NCBI GenBank assembly: GCA_030149245.1
Contig: JASBRX010000029.1
Span: forward strand, 1-64,000
Source: Sphingomonas bacterium
GTDB taxonomy: Bacteria > Pseudomonadota > Alphaproteobacteria > Sphingomonadales > Sphingomonadaceae
DNA length: 64,000 nt
Direction of reading: 5' to 3'
A program made the translations under genes and the position numbers. The notes under the pieces are model-generated. The model was given only the letters and a program-made list of their open reading frames with translations. It made no database searches and was not told the origin of the DNA. Positions 7,871 to 17,511 of this stretch are shown in pieces; within the stretch, counting starts at the first letter, position 1, and each line of letters begins with the position of its first letter.

Positions 7871-8440
7871 TCAGCCGAGCTTGTCGACCTGATCCTTGAG
7901 CGCGGACAGCTGCGCCTTGAGCGCCGCAATTTCCTCGTCCTTGCTCTTTTCAGGGGCAGCCGCAGCGGGCTTGGCCGCCGCGCCCGTCGCCGCACCGCCG
8001 GGCTTGAACGCCTCGGCCGCCGCTTCGAACATCTGCAGGTTGCGCTTGGCGATCTCGGCGAAGGGCGAGTTGGCGAACGCGCCCTCGACCGCCGACTTGA
8101 ACTGCTCCTGATTGCGGCGGAAGCTGTCCATCGACGCTTCCAGATAGCCCGGCACCATTGCCTGCATCGAGTCGCCGTACAGCGCGATCAGCTGGCGCAG
8201 GAAGTTGACCGGCAACAGCGTCTGGCCGCGCGCTTCCTCTTCCATGATGATCTGGGTCAGCACATTGTGCGTGATATCTTCGTCGGTCTTGGCATCGACG
8301 ACCTTGAAATCGCGTCCCTCGCGCGTCATCGCGGCGAGATGGTCGAGCGTAATGTAGGACGAGCTTTCGGTATTGTAGAGACGCCGGTTCGCGTATTTCT
8401 TGATGATGACCGGGCCGTCCGTTTGCGCTGTTTTTTTCAT
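7871..8440 (-). CDS. phaR: Polyhydroxyalkanoate synthesis repressor PhaR
   Basis: The 189-residue protein starts with the PHB/PHA accumulation regulator domain (VIIKKYANRRLYNTESSSYI, residues about 10-29). A second conserved block follows (DITHNVLTQIIMEEEARGQ, LLPVNFLRQLIALYGDSMQ). The C-terminus is alanine-rich with a short coiled coil (EEIAALKAQLSALKDQVDKLG). PhaR proteins bind PHA granules and DNA and repress phasin and PHA genes. The start at 8440 has GGGGGCG upstream; an earlier ATG at 8476 would overlap the divergent synthase-like gene. The two divergent start codons are 23 bases apart. Confidence 0.92.
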   Translation of the reverse strand: MKKTAQTDGPVIIKKYANRRLYNTESSSYITLDHLAAMTREGRDFKVVDAKTDEDITHNVLTQIIMEEEARGQTLLPVNFLRQLIALYGDSMQAMVPGYLEASMDSFRRNQEQFKSAVEGAFANSPFAEIAKRNLQMFEAAAEAFKPGGAATGAAAKPAAAAPEKSKDEEIAALKAQLSALKDQVDKLG

Positions 8441-8463
8441 GCTCGCCCCCAAGGGTATTTGAC

Positions 8464-9531
<1,068 letters not shown>

Positions 9532-9562
9532 CGCGCGAAGTTCCTAACAGGAGTCGCTCCCT

Positions 9563-10741
9563 ATGACCGAAGTCGTGATCACCGCCGCCAAGCGCACCCC
9601 CGTCGGCAGCTTCCTCGGCGCCTTCGCCGCCACCCCCGCGCATGAGCTTGGCCGCGTCGCGATCGAGGCCGCGCTGGCGCAGGCCGGCGTCAAGGGCGAG
9701 GAGGTGTCGGAGGTGATCCTGGGTCAGGTGCTTACCGCCGCACAGGGCCAGAATCCGGCGCGTCAGGCGTCGATGGCTGCCGGCGTGCCCAAGGAGGTGC
9801 CCGCATGGGGCATCAACCAGGTGTGCGGATCGGGCCTGCGCGCGGTCGCCCTCGCGGCCCAGGCGGTGCAGACCGGCGACGCGACTATCGTCGTCGCGGG
9901 CGGACAGGAATCGATGTCGCTCGCCGCGCACGCCCAGACGCTGCGCGCGGGCGCGAAGATGGGCGATGTCGCTTTGGTCGACACGATGATCAAGGACGGC
10001 CTGACCGACGTGTTCAACGGCTACCATATGGGAATCACCGCGGAGAACCTCGCCGAGCAATATCAGGTCGGTCGCGGCGAGCAGGATGAGTTCGCCGTCC
10101 GCTCGCAGAACCTCGCCGAAGCCGCGCGCGCCGAAGGCCGCTTCAAGGACGAGATCGCCCCGGTGACGATCAAGGGCCGCAAGGGCGATACGGTCGTCGA
10201 TCAGGACGAATATATCCGGGCCGGCGCGACGCTGGACGGCATCGCCGGCCTGCGTCCCGCGTTCAAGAAGGACGGCACGGTGACCGCCGCCAACGCATCG
10301 GGCCTCAACGACGGCGCGGCAGCTTTGGTGGTGATGAGCCGCGAAGAGGCCGAGAAGCGCGGCGCGCCGATCCTCGCGACGATCAAGAGCTGGGCGACCG
10401 CCGGCGTCGATCCGTCGATCATGGGCATCGGCCCGGTTCCCGCGTCGAAAAAGGCGCTGGCAAAGGCCGGCTGGACCGTCGCCGACCTCGACCTGATCGA
10501 GGCGAACGAGGCGTTTGCGGCACAGGCGTTGTGCGTCGGCAAGGAGCTTGGCTTCGATCCGGCCAAGGTCAACGTCAATGGCGGGGCGATCGCCATCGGC
10601 CACCCGATCGGTGCGAGCGGCGCGCGCGTGCTGACGACGCTCATCTACGAAATGGCGCGCCGCGATGCAAAAAAGGGACTCGCGACCCTGTGCATTGGCG
10701 GTGGCATGGGAATCGCCATGTGCATCGAACGCAACGGCTAA
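9563..10741 (+). CDS. phaA: Acetyl-CoA C-acetyltransferase (thiolase)
   Basis: The 392-residue protein is a type II thiolase that condenses two acetyl-CoA into acetoacetyl-CoA, the first step of PHB synthesis (or the reverse in degradation). The catalytic residues are visible: nucleophile C88 in [12 protein letters not shown]347 in [16 protein letters not shown] and C377 in [15 protein letters not shown] precedes the ATG by about 9 bases. It follows the PhaC-like gene by 31 bases. The order phaR / phaC-like / thiolase supports the name phaA, although atoB-type enzymes are very similar. Confidence 0.92.
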   Translation: MTEVVITAAKRTPVGSFLGAFAATPAHELGRVAIEAALAQAGVKGEEVSEVILGQVLTAAQGQNPARQASMAAGVPKEVPAWGINQVCGSGLRAVALAAQAVQTGDATIVVAGGQESMSLAAHAQTLRAGAKMGDVALVDTMIKDGLTDVFNGYHMGITAENLAEQYQVGRGEQDEFAVRSQNLAEAARAEGRFKDEIAPVTIKGRKGDTVVDQDEYIRAGATLDGIAGLRPAFKKDGTVTAANASGLNDGAAALVVMSREEAEKRGAPILATIKSWATAGVDPSIMGIGPVPASKKALAKAGWTVADLDLIEANEAFAAQALCVGKELGFDPAKVNVNGGAIAIGHPIGASGARVLTTLIYEMARRDAKKGLATLCIGGGMGIAMCIERNG

Positions 10742-10804
10742 TTTCCTAACGTTTGAATTAGTTCACACGCGCGTCCAGTTTTGAAACTTTATGTCGCTCG
10801 GCTC

Positions 10805-10840
10805 GTGTTGCACCGCACCATTGTGGCAATGTTGCAACAC
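10805..10840. promoter_or_regulatory. Inverted repeat upstream of the TonB receptor
   Basis: GTGTTGCA (10805-10812) and TGCAACAC (10833-10840) form perfect 8-bp arms 20 bases apart, about 108 bases before the receptor start. The layout suits a dimeric repressor or activator site. The regulator is not identifiable. Confidence 0.5.
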
Positions 10841-10947
10841 GATGACGGCGAATCTGACAGAACGGGGACGCTTTTGCTTGCGCTAGGCTGAACAAAGCGG
10901 TTTCCTCTGCGACGAACCGGCATCCAGCCGGGTCGAAGGGGAATCAC

Positions 10948-13900
10948 ATGAACATTAGTCGTCTTCTGGCGGCGACCGCGCTCGCGAGTGCGAGCTTCGC
11001 CGTTCCGCAAGTCGCCCTTGCACAGACCACCACGCCGACGCCTGCGCCGACTACGGCTCAGGACGAAGAAGAGGCTGAAGCAGACTCGACCGAAGTTACC
11101 GTCACCGGTTCGCGCATCCGTCGCGATACCTTCTCGGCGGTCGAACCGATCACTGTGGTGACCAAGCAGGAAATCACTCAGTCGGGCTTCGCGAGCGCGA
11201 CCGACGCGCTGCAGAGCGCCGAAGTGACGGCTGGCGCTGGCCAGATCAACAACTTCTACGGCGGTTTCGTGACCGCTGGCGGCACCGGCGCCAACACGCT
11301 GGGTCTGCGCAACCTCGGCCCGGCACGTACGCTGGTTCTGCTGAACGGCCGCCGCATCGCACCGGCCGGTACGCGCGGCAACGTTCTTGCAGCTGACCTC
11401 AACGTCCTGCCGACGTCGATCATCGAGCGGATCGAAGTCCTGAAGGCCGGCGCCTCGTCGGTTTACGGTTCGGACGCGATCGCCGGCGTGGTCAACATCC
11501 TGACCGACACCAAGGTGCGCGGCCTGACGATCGAAGCGCAGGTCAACGTTCCGGAAGTCGGCGCTGGTATCGATCGTCGCGTCTCGGCTACCTTCGGGTT
11601 CGAGAGCGGCCCGCTCAACGTCATCGGCTCGGTCGAATATCGTCAGCGTGACGAGATGACCCTGGCGGACCGCGACTTCACCAAGTGCCCGATCCCCGGC
11701 TTCCGCCTCGACGCCGATTCGCCGATCGGTTCGGATGACCCGTTCCCACTCGGTGACCCGCGCAACTGCTTCACCATCGACAATGGCGGTGTGACGATCA
11801 ACACCCTGGGTCTGCCGACCCGCTCGGGTATCGGTCGTACCAGCGGCACGCTCGGCAACTTCAACCGCTTCGTCCCGGCTCCCGGCCAGGGTGGTGGCGC
11901 GACCCCGGGCTATCTCGGCGTCGGCACCTATGACCGTGACAGCTTCGACCCGCGTAGCCAAGAAGAAGAGCTGATCACCCCGGTCAAGACCTACACCGGG
12001 TTCCTCGCCGCCAGCTACGACATCGATGGCCTCGGCAACGCCGAAATCTACGGCGAACTGCTCGCCACCCGTCGTCAGTCGTCGTCGAAGCTGTATCGTC
12101 AGCTTTCGCTGGACTATCTGCAGGGCAGCCCGCTCCTGCCGGTCGAATTCCGCAACGGCGTTTTCGCCGCGCCGACCAACACCACCAGCGGTCAGAACAT
12201 CGCAGCGCGTGCCTTTATCGGCTTCGGCCTCACCGACTCGTCGCAGGAAGTTGACTATGTCCGCGCCGGGCTCGGCATTCGCGGCGACTTCTTCATGAGC
12301 GGCTGGCGCTATGATGTGTACGCTGGCAAGTCGTTCACCGACGGCACCTATGAGATCGAATCGTTCCTGATCGATCGTGTCGCGGCTTCGACCAACGTCG
12401 TGCAGAACACCGACGGCAGCTTCCGCTGCGCCGCCTCTGCAACCCTGGCGAACTGCGTCGCCGCTCCGGCACTCAGCGCAGCGGTGATCGGCGGCAACCT
12501 GCCGCAGGCATGGCGCGACTATATCCTGCAGAATACGATCGGCACCACCAAGTTCCGCGAAGCCACCATCTCGGCCGCAATCGACGGTCCGGTGTTCGCG
12601 CTGCCGGGTGGCGACGTGCAGCTCGCGCTCGGCGTCGAGTATCGTGAACAGGAAATCGACGATACGCCGGATGACAACTCGATCCGCGGCAACCTGCTCG
12701 GCCTGACCGCCGGCACGCCGACCCGCGGCAAGGACAACGTCAAGGAAGCCTTTGCCGAAGTCTATCTGCCGATCATGTCGGGCCGTCCGTTCTTCGAGAA
12801 CCTCAACTTGAACGCATCGGCGCGCTACACCGACTATGCGTCCTATGGTTCGGACGTGACCTACAAGGTCGCGGGCGAGTGGGAGTTCTTCAAGGGCTTC
12901 GGCATCCGCGGCAGCTACGGCACGTCCTATCGTGCACCGGCACTTGCTGAGCAGTTCCTGGGCGCGACCAGCGGCTTCATCGGCGCTGCCAACGATCCTT
13001 GCGACGCGGACAACTTCCCGCGTGCAAACGGTCAGCCGAACCCGGGTGCCTACACCCCGGCACAGCAGACGCGCGCTGCAAACTGCCTTGCCGTTGGTAT
13101 CGACGTTGCCACGTTCCAGCAGAACAACGGCATCACGTCGTTCACCCGTGGTGGTGCGGAAACCGGCCTGTCGGCGGAAACCTCGACCAACTGGTCGGTG
13201 GGTGCCGTGCTTCAGCCGCGCATCGCAGCCGGGACGACCCTTGCCTTCGCGATTGATTATTTCAATATCGAGGTAACGAACGGCGTTTCGGCACTCAGCG
13301 GCACGACGATCCTCAACCGCTGCTATAACGATGTCGACTTCAACCCGACGGGTGGCTTCTGCCGCTTCGTTCAGCGTGACGCCAACCAGGCGCTCACTGT
13401 GACCAGCGGTTACGTGAACCTCGCGACCGACGTCGTGAAGGGCTACGAGGCCTCGGCACGCTTCGCCACCGACCTGTTCGGCGGCCGTCTGACGATCAAT
13501 GCCAACGTCACCAAGTACACCGAACAGTCGGACAAGACGTTCCCCGAGGAAATCCTGCTCGACGCCAACGGTACGCTGAACGTGCCGGACTGGGTTGGTT
13601 CGGGTGACGTCAGCTATCGTTCGGGCCCGGTCACGGCACGCTACGGCATCACCTGGTTCGATGGTTCGAGCGGCACCGCCGTGTACAACCAGACCAGCCG
13701 CACCACCGGTGTGGTGAACCAGGCCAACGTCGACATCCTCAACACCTTCTACCAGATTGAGGTGCCGTCGTACTTCCTGCACAACGCTTCGGTTCAGTTC
13801 AACGTCAACAAGAAGTTCGAACTGACCATGGGCGTGCGCAACCTGTTCGACACCGAACCGCCTCAGGTCACGGTGTACTACACCACGATCGGTAACGCGC

Positions 13901-13965
13901 CGCTCTATTCGGGCTACGACTACACCGGCCGTCAGGTGTTCTTCAACACGACCTTCAAGTTCTGA
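10948..13965 (+). CDS. TonB-dependent outer-membrane receptor
   Basis: The 1005-residue protein has a signal peptide (cleavage near ALA-QT, residue 25) and an acidic linker with a TonB-box-like EVTVTGSRIRRDTF (49-62). A plug domain spans about 62-190 (LLNGRRI, VLKAGASSVYGSDAIAGVVN), followed by a long beta-barrel ending in the outer-membrane terminal phenylalanine (FNTTFKF). Such receptors import scarce substrates (siderophores, vitamins, oligosaccharides or peptides) using TonB energy. The substrate cannot be read from sequence. Codons such as GGT, CGT and GTT are more frequent here than in the neighbours, which suggests strong expression. It stands alone between a 206-base leader and a terminator. 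Confidence 0.93.
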   Translation: MNISRLLAATALASASFAVPQVALAQTTTPTPAPTTAQDEEEAEADSTEVTVTGSRIRRDTFSAVEPITVVTKQEITQSGFASATDALQSAEVTAGAGQINNFYGGFVTAGGTGANTLGLRNLGPARTLVLLNGRRIAPAGTRGNVLAADLNVLPTSIIERIEVLKAGASSVYGSDAIAGVVNILTDTKVRGLTIEAQVNVPEVGAGIDRRVSATFGFESGPLNVIGSVEYRQRDEMTLADRDFTKCPIPGFRLDADSPIGSDDPFPLGDPRNCFTIDNGGVTINTLGLPTRSGIGRTSGTLGNFNRFVPAPGQGGGATPGYLGVGTYDRDSFDPRSQEEELITPVKTYTGFLAASYDIDGLGNAEIYGELLATRRQSSSKLYRQLSLDYLQGSPLLPVEFRNGVFAAPTNTTSGQNIAARAFIGFGLTDSSQEVDYVRAGLGIRGDFFMSGWRYDVYAGKSFTDGTYEIESFLIDRVAASTNVVQNTDGSFRCAASATLANCVAAPALSAAVIGGNLPQAWRDYILQNTIGTTKFREATISAAIDGPVFALPGGDVQLALGVEYREQEIDDTPDDNSIRGNLLGLTAGTPTRGKDNVKEAFAEVYLPIMSGRPFFENLNLNASARYTDYASYGSDVTYKVAGEWEFFKGFGIRGSYGTSYRAPALAEQFLGATSGFIGAANDPCDADNFPRANGQPNPGAYTPAQQTRAANCLAVGIDVATFQQNNGITSFTRGGAETGLSAETSTNWSVGAVLQPRIAAGTTLAFAIDYFNIEVTNGVSALSGTTILNRCYNDVDFNPTGGFCRFVQRDANQALTVTSGYVNLATDVVKGYEASARFATDLFGGRLTINANVTKYTEQSDKTFPEEILLDANGTLNVPDWVGSGDVSYRSGPVTARYGITWFDGSSGTAVYNQTSRTTGVVNQANVDILNTFYQIEVPSYFLHNASVQFNVNKKFELTMGVRNLFDTEPPQVTVYYTTIGNAPLYSGYDYTGRQVFFNTTFKF

Positions 13966-13985
13966 TCGGAACCTAGAGAACTTCG

Positions 13986-14020
13986 GGGCCGCCTGTCATT
14001 CGACAGGCGGCCCTTTTATT
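13986..14020 (+). terminator. Strong terminator after the TonB receptor
   Basis: GGGCCGCCTGTC pairs perfectly with GACAGGCGGCCC over a 4-base loop and is followed by TTTTATTTT. Confidence 0.92.
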
Positions 14021-14035
14021 TTGTCCAAAGCGCAC

Positions 14036-14068
14036 AAAAAAAGGGCCAGCGGGATAAGCCGCTGACCC
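14036..14068 (-). terminator. Terminator of the minus-strand gene at 14088
   Basis: Read on the minus strand, GGGTCAGCGGC and its near-complement form a stem followed by seven T residues (the A-run at 14036-14042). It ends the transcript coming from 14501. Confidence 0.88.
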
Positions 14069-14087
14069 ATCATTCGCTGAAACCCGA

Positions 14088-14501
14088 TTAGTTCGTGTCG
14101 GACTTCACGCGCTCATACGGCACGAAATCGCCGAGCACGACGAACCCGCTCCACATCCGCGAGGTGCGATCGACCAGGTCGATCTTGTCGACGTTGCACA
14201 GCTGGCTGCCATAGATTTTGGTGACCAGAATCTCGTCATCGCTCAACTGATCGGCCCCGCCGCGCGGGCGGTTAACGTACAGCTTCGATCCACTGCGATA
14301 GACAATCGCAGTCTTGTCGATCACGGTGCTCTGATCGAGCCGCGAATGCGGCAGGCACTTCACCGGCTTCCCGGCGACGCGCCCTTCCAGCATCTTGGCG
14401 AGTTCGGCTTCGCCCTTGGGATAGGGTTTCTCATCGGCCGTTGCGGCGCCCGGCAGGGTCAGGGCGGCAAGGGCGGCGGCGGCGGCAATTGCAAATCGCA
14501 T
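14088..14501 (-). CDS. Small exported protein of unknown function
   Basis: The 137-residue product has a signal peptide (MRFAIAAAAALAALTLPGAATA) and two cysteines in the mature part (VKCLPHSR and SQLCNVDK) that could form a disulfide. The repeated aromatic and charged strands (IVYRSGSKLYVNRPRGG, VVLGDFVPYERV) suggest a small beta-rich periplasmic protein. No family was recognised. It is a single gene with its own terminator at 14036-14068. Confidence 0.75.
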   Translation of the reverse strand: MRFAIAAAAALAALTLPGAATADEKPYPKGEAELAKMLEGRVAGKPVKCLPHSRLDQSTVIDKTAIVYRSGSKLYVNRPRGGADQLSDDEILVTKIYGSQLCNVDKIDLVDRTSRMWSGFVVLGDFVPYERVKSDTN

Positions 14502-14572
14502 GACGTTCCACTCCTCTGTTACCCAAGATGGTATCGCATCGTGCCTTTCGCAACGCTGAACCAGTTACAGCC

Positions 14573-15607
14573 TCAACCCCAAATCCGGTCGTACCGCGCG
14601 CCCAGCCCGGTCAGCAGCTCATATTGCGACAATCCCGACAGCGCCGAAACCGTCGGCAAATCGTAATCCATCGCCAACCAGTCGCCCTCGGCCAGTTCCG
14701 GCGCGGCGCTGACATCGACTGCGGTGAGGTCCATCGAAACGCGCCCAATCACCGGCAAGGCCTGATCGCCGCGCATCGCTCGGCCCTTGCCCGAAAAGCA
14801 GCGCAGATAGCCATCGGCATAACCCAGATTGACGATCGCCAGCTCGGTATCGACCGTCGCGATCCAGGTCGCATTGTAACCGACGCTCGCCCCCGCCGGC
14901 ACCAGCCGCCGTTGCAGAATCTGGGCCTCGGGCGTCACGACCTGCCGTGTTCGCCCGGCCAGCGCGGGCACCGGCACCGCCCCGTACAGCGCGATACCGG
15001 GCCGGGTCAGGTCGAATGCATAATCGGGCCCCAGCGCGATCCCCGCCGAATTGGCCAGGCTCATCCGCCGCGCCCCGCTCCGCCCGCGCAAAGCCGCGAA
15101 AGCGTCCCGCTGCCGCGCATTCAACGGCGCATCCTCGTCCGCGCTGGCGAGATGGCTCATCAACGTGTCCACCGGCAGCCCGTCGAGCAGCCCTGCCGTC
15201 ACATCTTCTGGCCGGATGCCGAGCCGGTTCATGCCGGTATCGACCATCACATCGCACGCACCGCCGCCCGCATCGCGCCAGCGGCGCACTTGTTGCACGC
15301 TGTTCAACACAGGGCGGGCATGCGTCGCCGCCAGCGCTACCGCCATATCCGCATCGCGCACGCCATGCAGCACCGATACCGCAACACCCGCATCGGCCAG
15401 CGCCAGCGCCTCAGCCCAGGTCGCAACAAAGAAATCGCGGCACCCCGCCGCCGCCAAATGCCGCACCACCTCGCGCGCGCCCAGCCCATAGCCATTGGCC
15501 TTGACCGCCGCGCCACACGCCGCCGGCCCGCTCAGCGCGGCAAGCATGCGCCAATTGGCGACCAGCGCGTCGCGATCGAGACGCAGGCGAAGCGGGGAAG
15601 CGATCAT
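14573..15607 (-). CDS. alr: Alanine racemase
   Basis: The 344-residue protein is a fold-type III PLP enzyme that interconverts L- and D-alanine for peptidoglycan. The PLP lysine is K36 in AAVKANGYGLG, and the catalytic tyrosine is Y244 in ASVGYNATW. MVDTGMNRLG and SMDLTAVDV are further family motifs. It is slightly shorter than the usual 355-370 residues. It lies 35 bases downstream of the MHS-type transporter gene on the same strand and may share its transcript. Confidence 0.93.
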   Translation of the reverse strand: MIASPLRLRLDRDALVANWRMLAALSGPAACGAAVKANGYGLGAREVVRHLAAAGCRDFFVATWAEALALADAGVAVSVLHGVRDADMAVALAATHARPVLNSVQQVRRWRDAGGGACDVMVDTGMNRLGIRPEDVTAGLLDGLPVDTLMSHLASADEDAPLNARQRDAFAALRGRSGARRMSLANSAGIALGPDYAFDLTRPGIALYGAVPVPALAGRTRQVVTPEAQILQRRLVPAGASVGYNATWIATVDTELAIVNLGYADGYLRCFSGKGRAMRGDQALPVIGRVSMDLTAVDVSAAPELAEGDWLAMDYDLPTVSALSGLSQYELLTGLGARYDRIWG

Positions 15608-15642
15608 GCCGCCCGGTTAGGCAAGGCAGCGCTCGACCGCAA

Positions 15643-17241
15643 TCACTCGTGAACCAGATCGCGTTCCTTGAGGAAGAACAGCGTCACCGCCAGCGCCATG
15701 GCGACGACCGCCCAAGTGTACCACAGCCCAGCATAGGGATCGCCGCTCTTGGCCACCATAAATTGGCTGATCAGCGGAAGGAACCCGCCGAAATAGCCCG
15801 TCCCGATATGATAAGGGATCGACATCGAGCTGTAGCGGATGCGCGGCGGGAACAGTTCGGTCAGCAGCGCCGCGACCGGGCCATAGGTCGCCCCCGACAA
15901 TGCCGCCAGCGCGACGATCGCGATCAGGATCAGCACCAGATCGACGGTGCCCGGAGTCACCTTGTCCAGCGAATAACCGGCATCGGCCAGCGCCTTGTCG
16001 ATGTCGACCGAGGTATTGGACACGACCGGCACGCTGCCGATCGCGACCGACGCCGATGGGGTCACCGCCTGGGTATAGGGGATGCCCTTCTTGGTCAGAT
16101 AGTCCATCAACTGGCCGCAGGTCGTCGATTGCTGTCCGGCGAACGGGTCGTAGGAACAATCCGGCCCGGACACGACGACGGGCGACCGCTTCGCCGCCTC
16201 GGCCAGACCCGGATTGGCGGCATGGCCCATCGCCCAGAAGAGCGGGAACAGCAGCAACAGGGTGAAGCCATAGCCGATGATGATCGGCTTTTTCCGCCCG
16301 ATCTTGTCGGAAAGCTTGCCGAACAGGATGAACCAGAACAGCCCCGCCGCCGCGCCCCCGGCGGCGAGCAGCTGCGCCACCACCGGCTCGACCCGCATCG
16401 GCCCTTGGAGGAACGACAGGACCGAGAAGGTCGCGGTGTACCAGATCACGGTGAGCCCCGCCGCGATCCCGAACAATGCGACCATCAGCCGCCGCCAGTT
16501 GCCGGGGTAGGTAAAGCTCTCCTTGAGCGGATTGCGCGCAATCTCGCCCGACGCCTTCATCGCCTTGAACACCGGGCTTTCGTTGAGCTTGACCCGCATC
16601 CACAGCGAAATGGCGAGCAAAGCGATCGAGAAGATGAAGGGCAGGCGCCAGCCCCAATCGTCGAACGTCGCCGACGTCATGCTGAACCGCGTGATCAGCA
16701 CCACCGCCAGGCTCAGGATGAACCCCGCCGACACGCTCGCCTGGATGAAGCTGGTGTGATAGCCGGCGCGGCCCGGCGGCGAATGCTCCGCGACATAGAT
16801 CGCGGCCCCGCCATATTCGCCGCCCAGGGCCAGCCCCTGCAGGATGCGCAGGCCGATGACGATCATCGGCGCGGCCACCCCGATGCTGGCATAGGACGGC
16901 ACGAGGCCCACCCCCGCCGTCGCGATGCCCATCAGCGTGATCGTGACGAGGAACGTGTATTTGCGCCCGAGCTTGTCGCCCAGATAGCCGAATAGCACCG
17001 CGCCCAGCGGACGGAACCCGAACCCGACCGCGAACCCCGCCCAGGCGTACAGCGCCTCCAGCACCGGGTTGCCGGTCGCGAAAAAGGTGCGCCCGATGAT
17101 CCCCGACGCGGCGAGCGTCCCGTAGATGAAGAAATCATACCATTCGAACACGGTGCCCAGCGACGACGCGGTCACCACCTGCCGCATCTCCGCCTTGCTC
17201 GGCTCACGCTGTGCCAACGCCTCGTCCGCGGTCGTCGCCAT
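15643..17241 (-). CDS. MFS transporter, metabolite:H+ symporter (MHS) type
   Basis: The 532-residue protein is a 12-helix MFS permease with the MHS signatures FEWYDFFIYGTLAA (33-46), GYLGDKLGRKYT (85-96) and LRILQGLALGGEYGGA (131-146). MHS members import osmolytes, dicarboxylates or aromatic acids with protons. Between two membrane helices there is an extra loop of about 90 residues (342-432), probably periplasmic, with two cysteines (C362, C375). The start at 17241 was chosen because MATTADEALAQ fits the family N-terminus and GGGGGATT lies upstream; the open frame continues far beyond without meaning. Substrate unknown. Confidence 0.88.
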   Translation of the reverse strand: MATTADEALAQREPSKAEMRQVVTASSLGTVFEWYDFFIYGTLAASGIIGRTFFATGNPVLEALYAWAGFAVGFGFRPLGAVLFGYLGDKLGRKYTFLVTITLMGIATAGVGLVPSYASIGVAAPMIVIGLRILQGLALGGEYGGAAIYVAEHSPPGRAGYHTSFIQASVSAGFILSLAVVLITRFSMTSATFDDWGWRLPFIFSIALLAISLWMRVKLNESPVFKAMKASGEIARNPLKESFTYPGNWRRLMVALFGIAAGLTVIWYTATFSVLSFLQGPMRVEPVVAQLLAAGGAAAGLFWFILFGKLSDKIGRKKPIIIGYGFTLLLLFPLFWAMGHAANPGLAEAAKRSPVVVSGPDCSYDPFAGQQSTTCGQLMDYLTKKGIPYTQAVTPSASVAIGSVPVVSNTSVDIDKALADAGYSLDKVTPGTVDLVLILIAIVALAALSGATYGPVAALLTELFPPRIRYSSMSIPYHIGTGYFGGFLPLISQFMVAKSGDPYAGLWYTWAVVAMALAVTLFFLKERDLVHE

Positions 17242-17310
17242 GTCCAGAATCCCCCAATCCCTTTGACGCAAAGGTTTAACGCGAATGAAGGGGGCGGCAA
17301 GTGGCAAGCA

Positions 17311-17478
17311 ATTCCTCCCCCAGCTCGCTGGGGGAGGTGGCATCGCGAAGCGATGACGGAGGGGCCGCCCTCGCAAAGGGCGGAATTGAGACGAGACGCC
17401 CACGGCCGTCCGCGCGGCCGCCCCTCCACCACCGCCTGCGGCGGCGGTTCCCCTCCCCTGCTCCGCAGGGGAGGAATT
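17311..17478 (+). repeat. Dispersed intergenic repeat, about 165 bp, copy 2
   Basis: Same family as 582-739 and in the same orientation. It is bounded by CCCCCAGCTCGCTGGGGGAGG and CCCCTCCCCTGCTCCGCAGGGG hairpins. It fills the 270-base gap between two divergent genes (MFS transporter and FAD oxidoreductase), so here it cannot serve as a shared 3' end. Confidence 0.85.
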
Positions 17479-17511
17479 GGAAACGGCGTCATTCCCTCCT
17501 AAAGCCACTCC

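Noticed and set aside
10789..13782. A 997-residue open frame on the minus strand opposite the TonB receptor
   Set aside because: Its residues are Arg/Val/Asp-rich without any domain pattern, and the opposite frame is a complete TonB receptor. High GC content leaves such antisense frames open.
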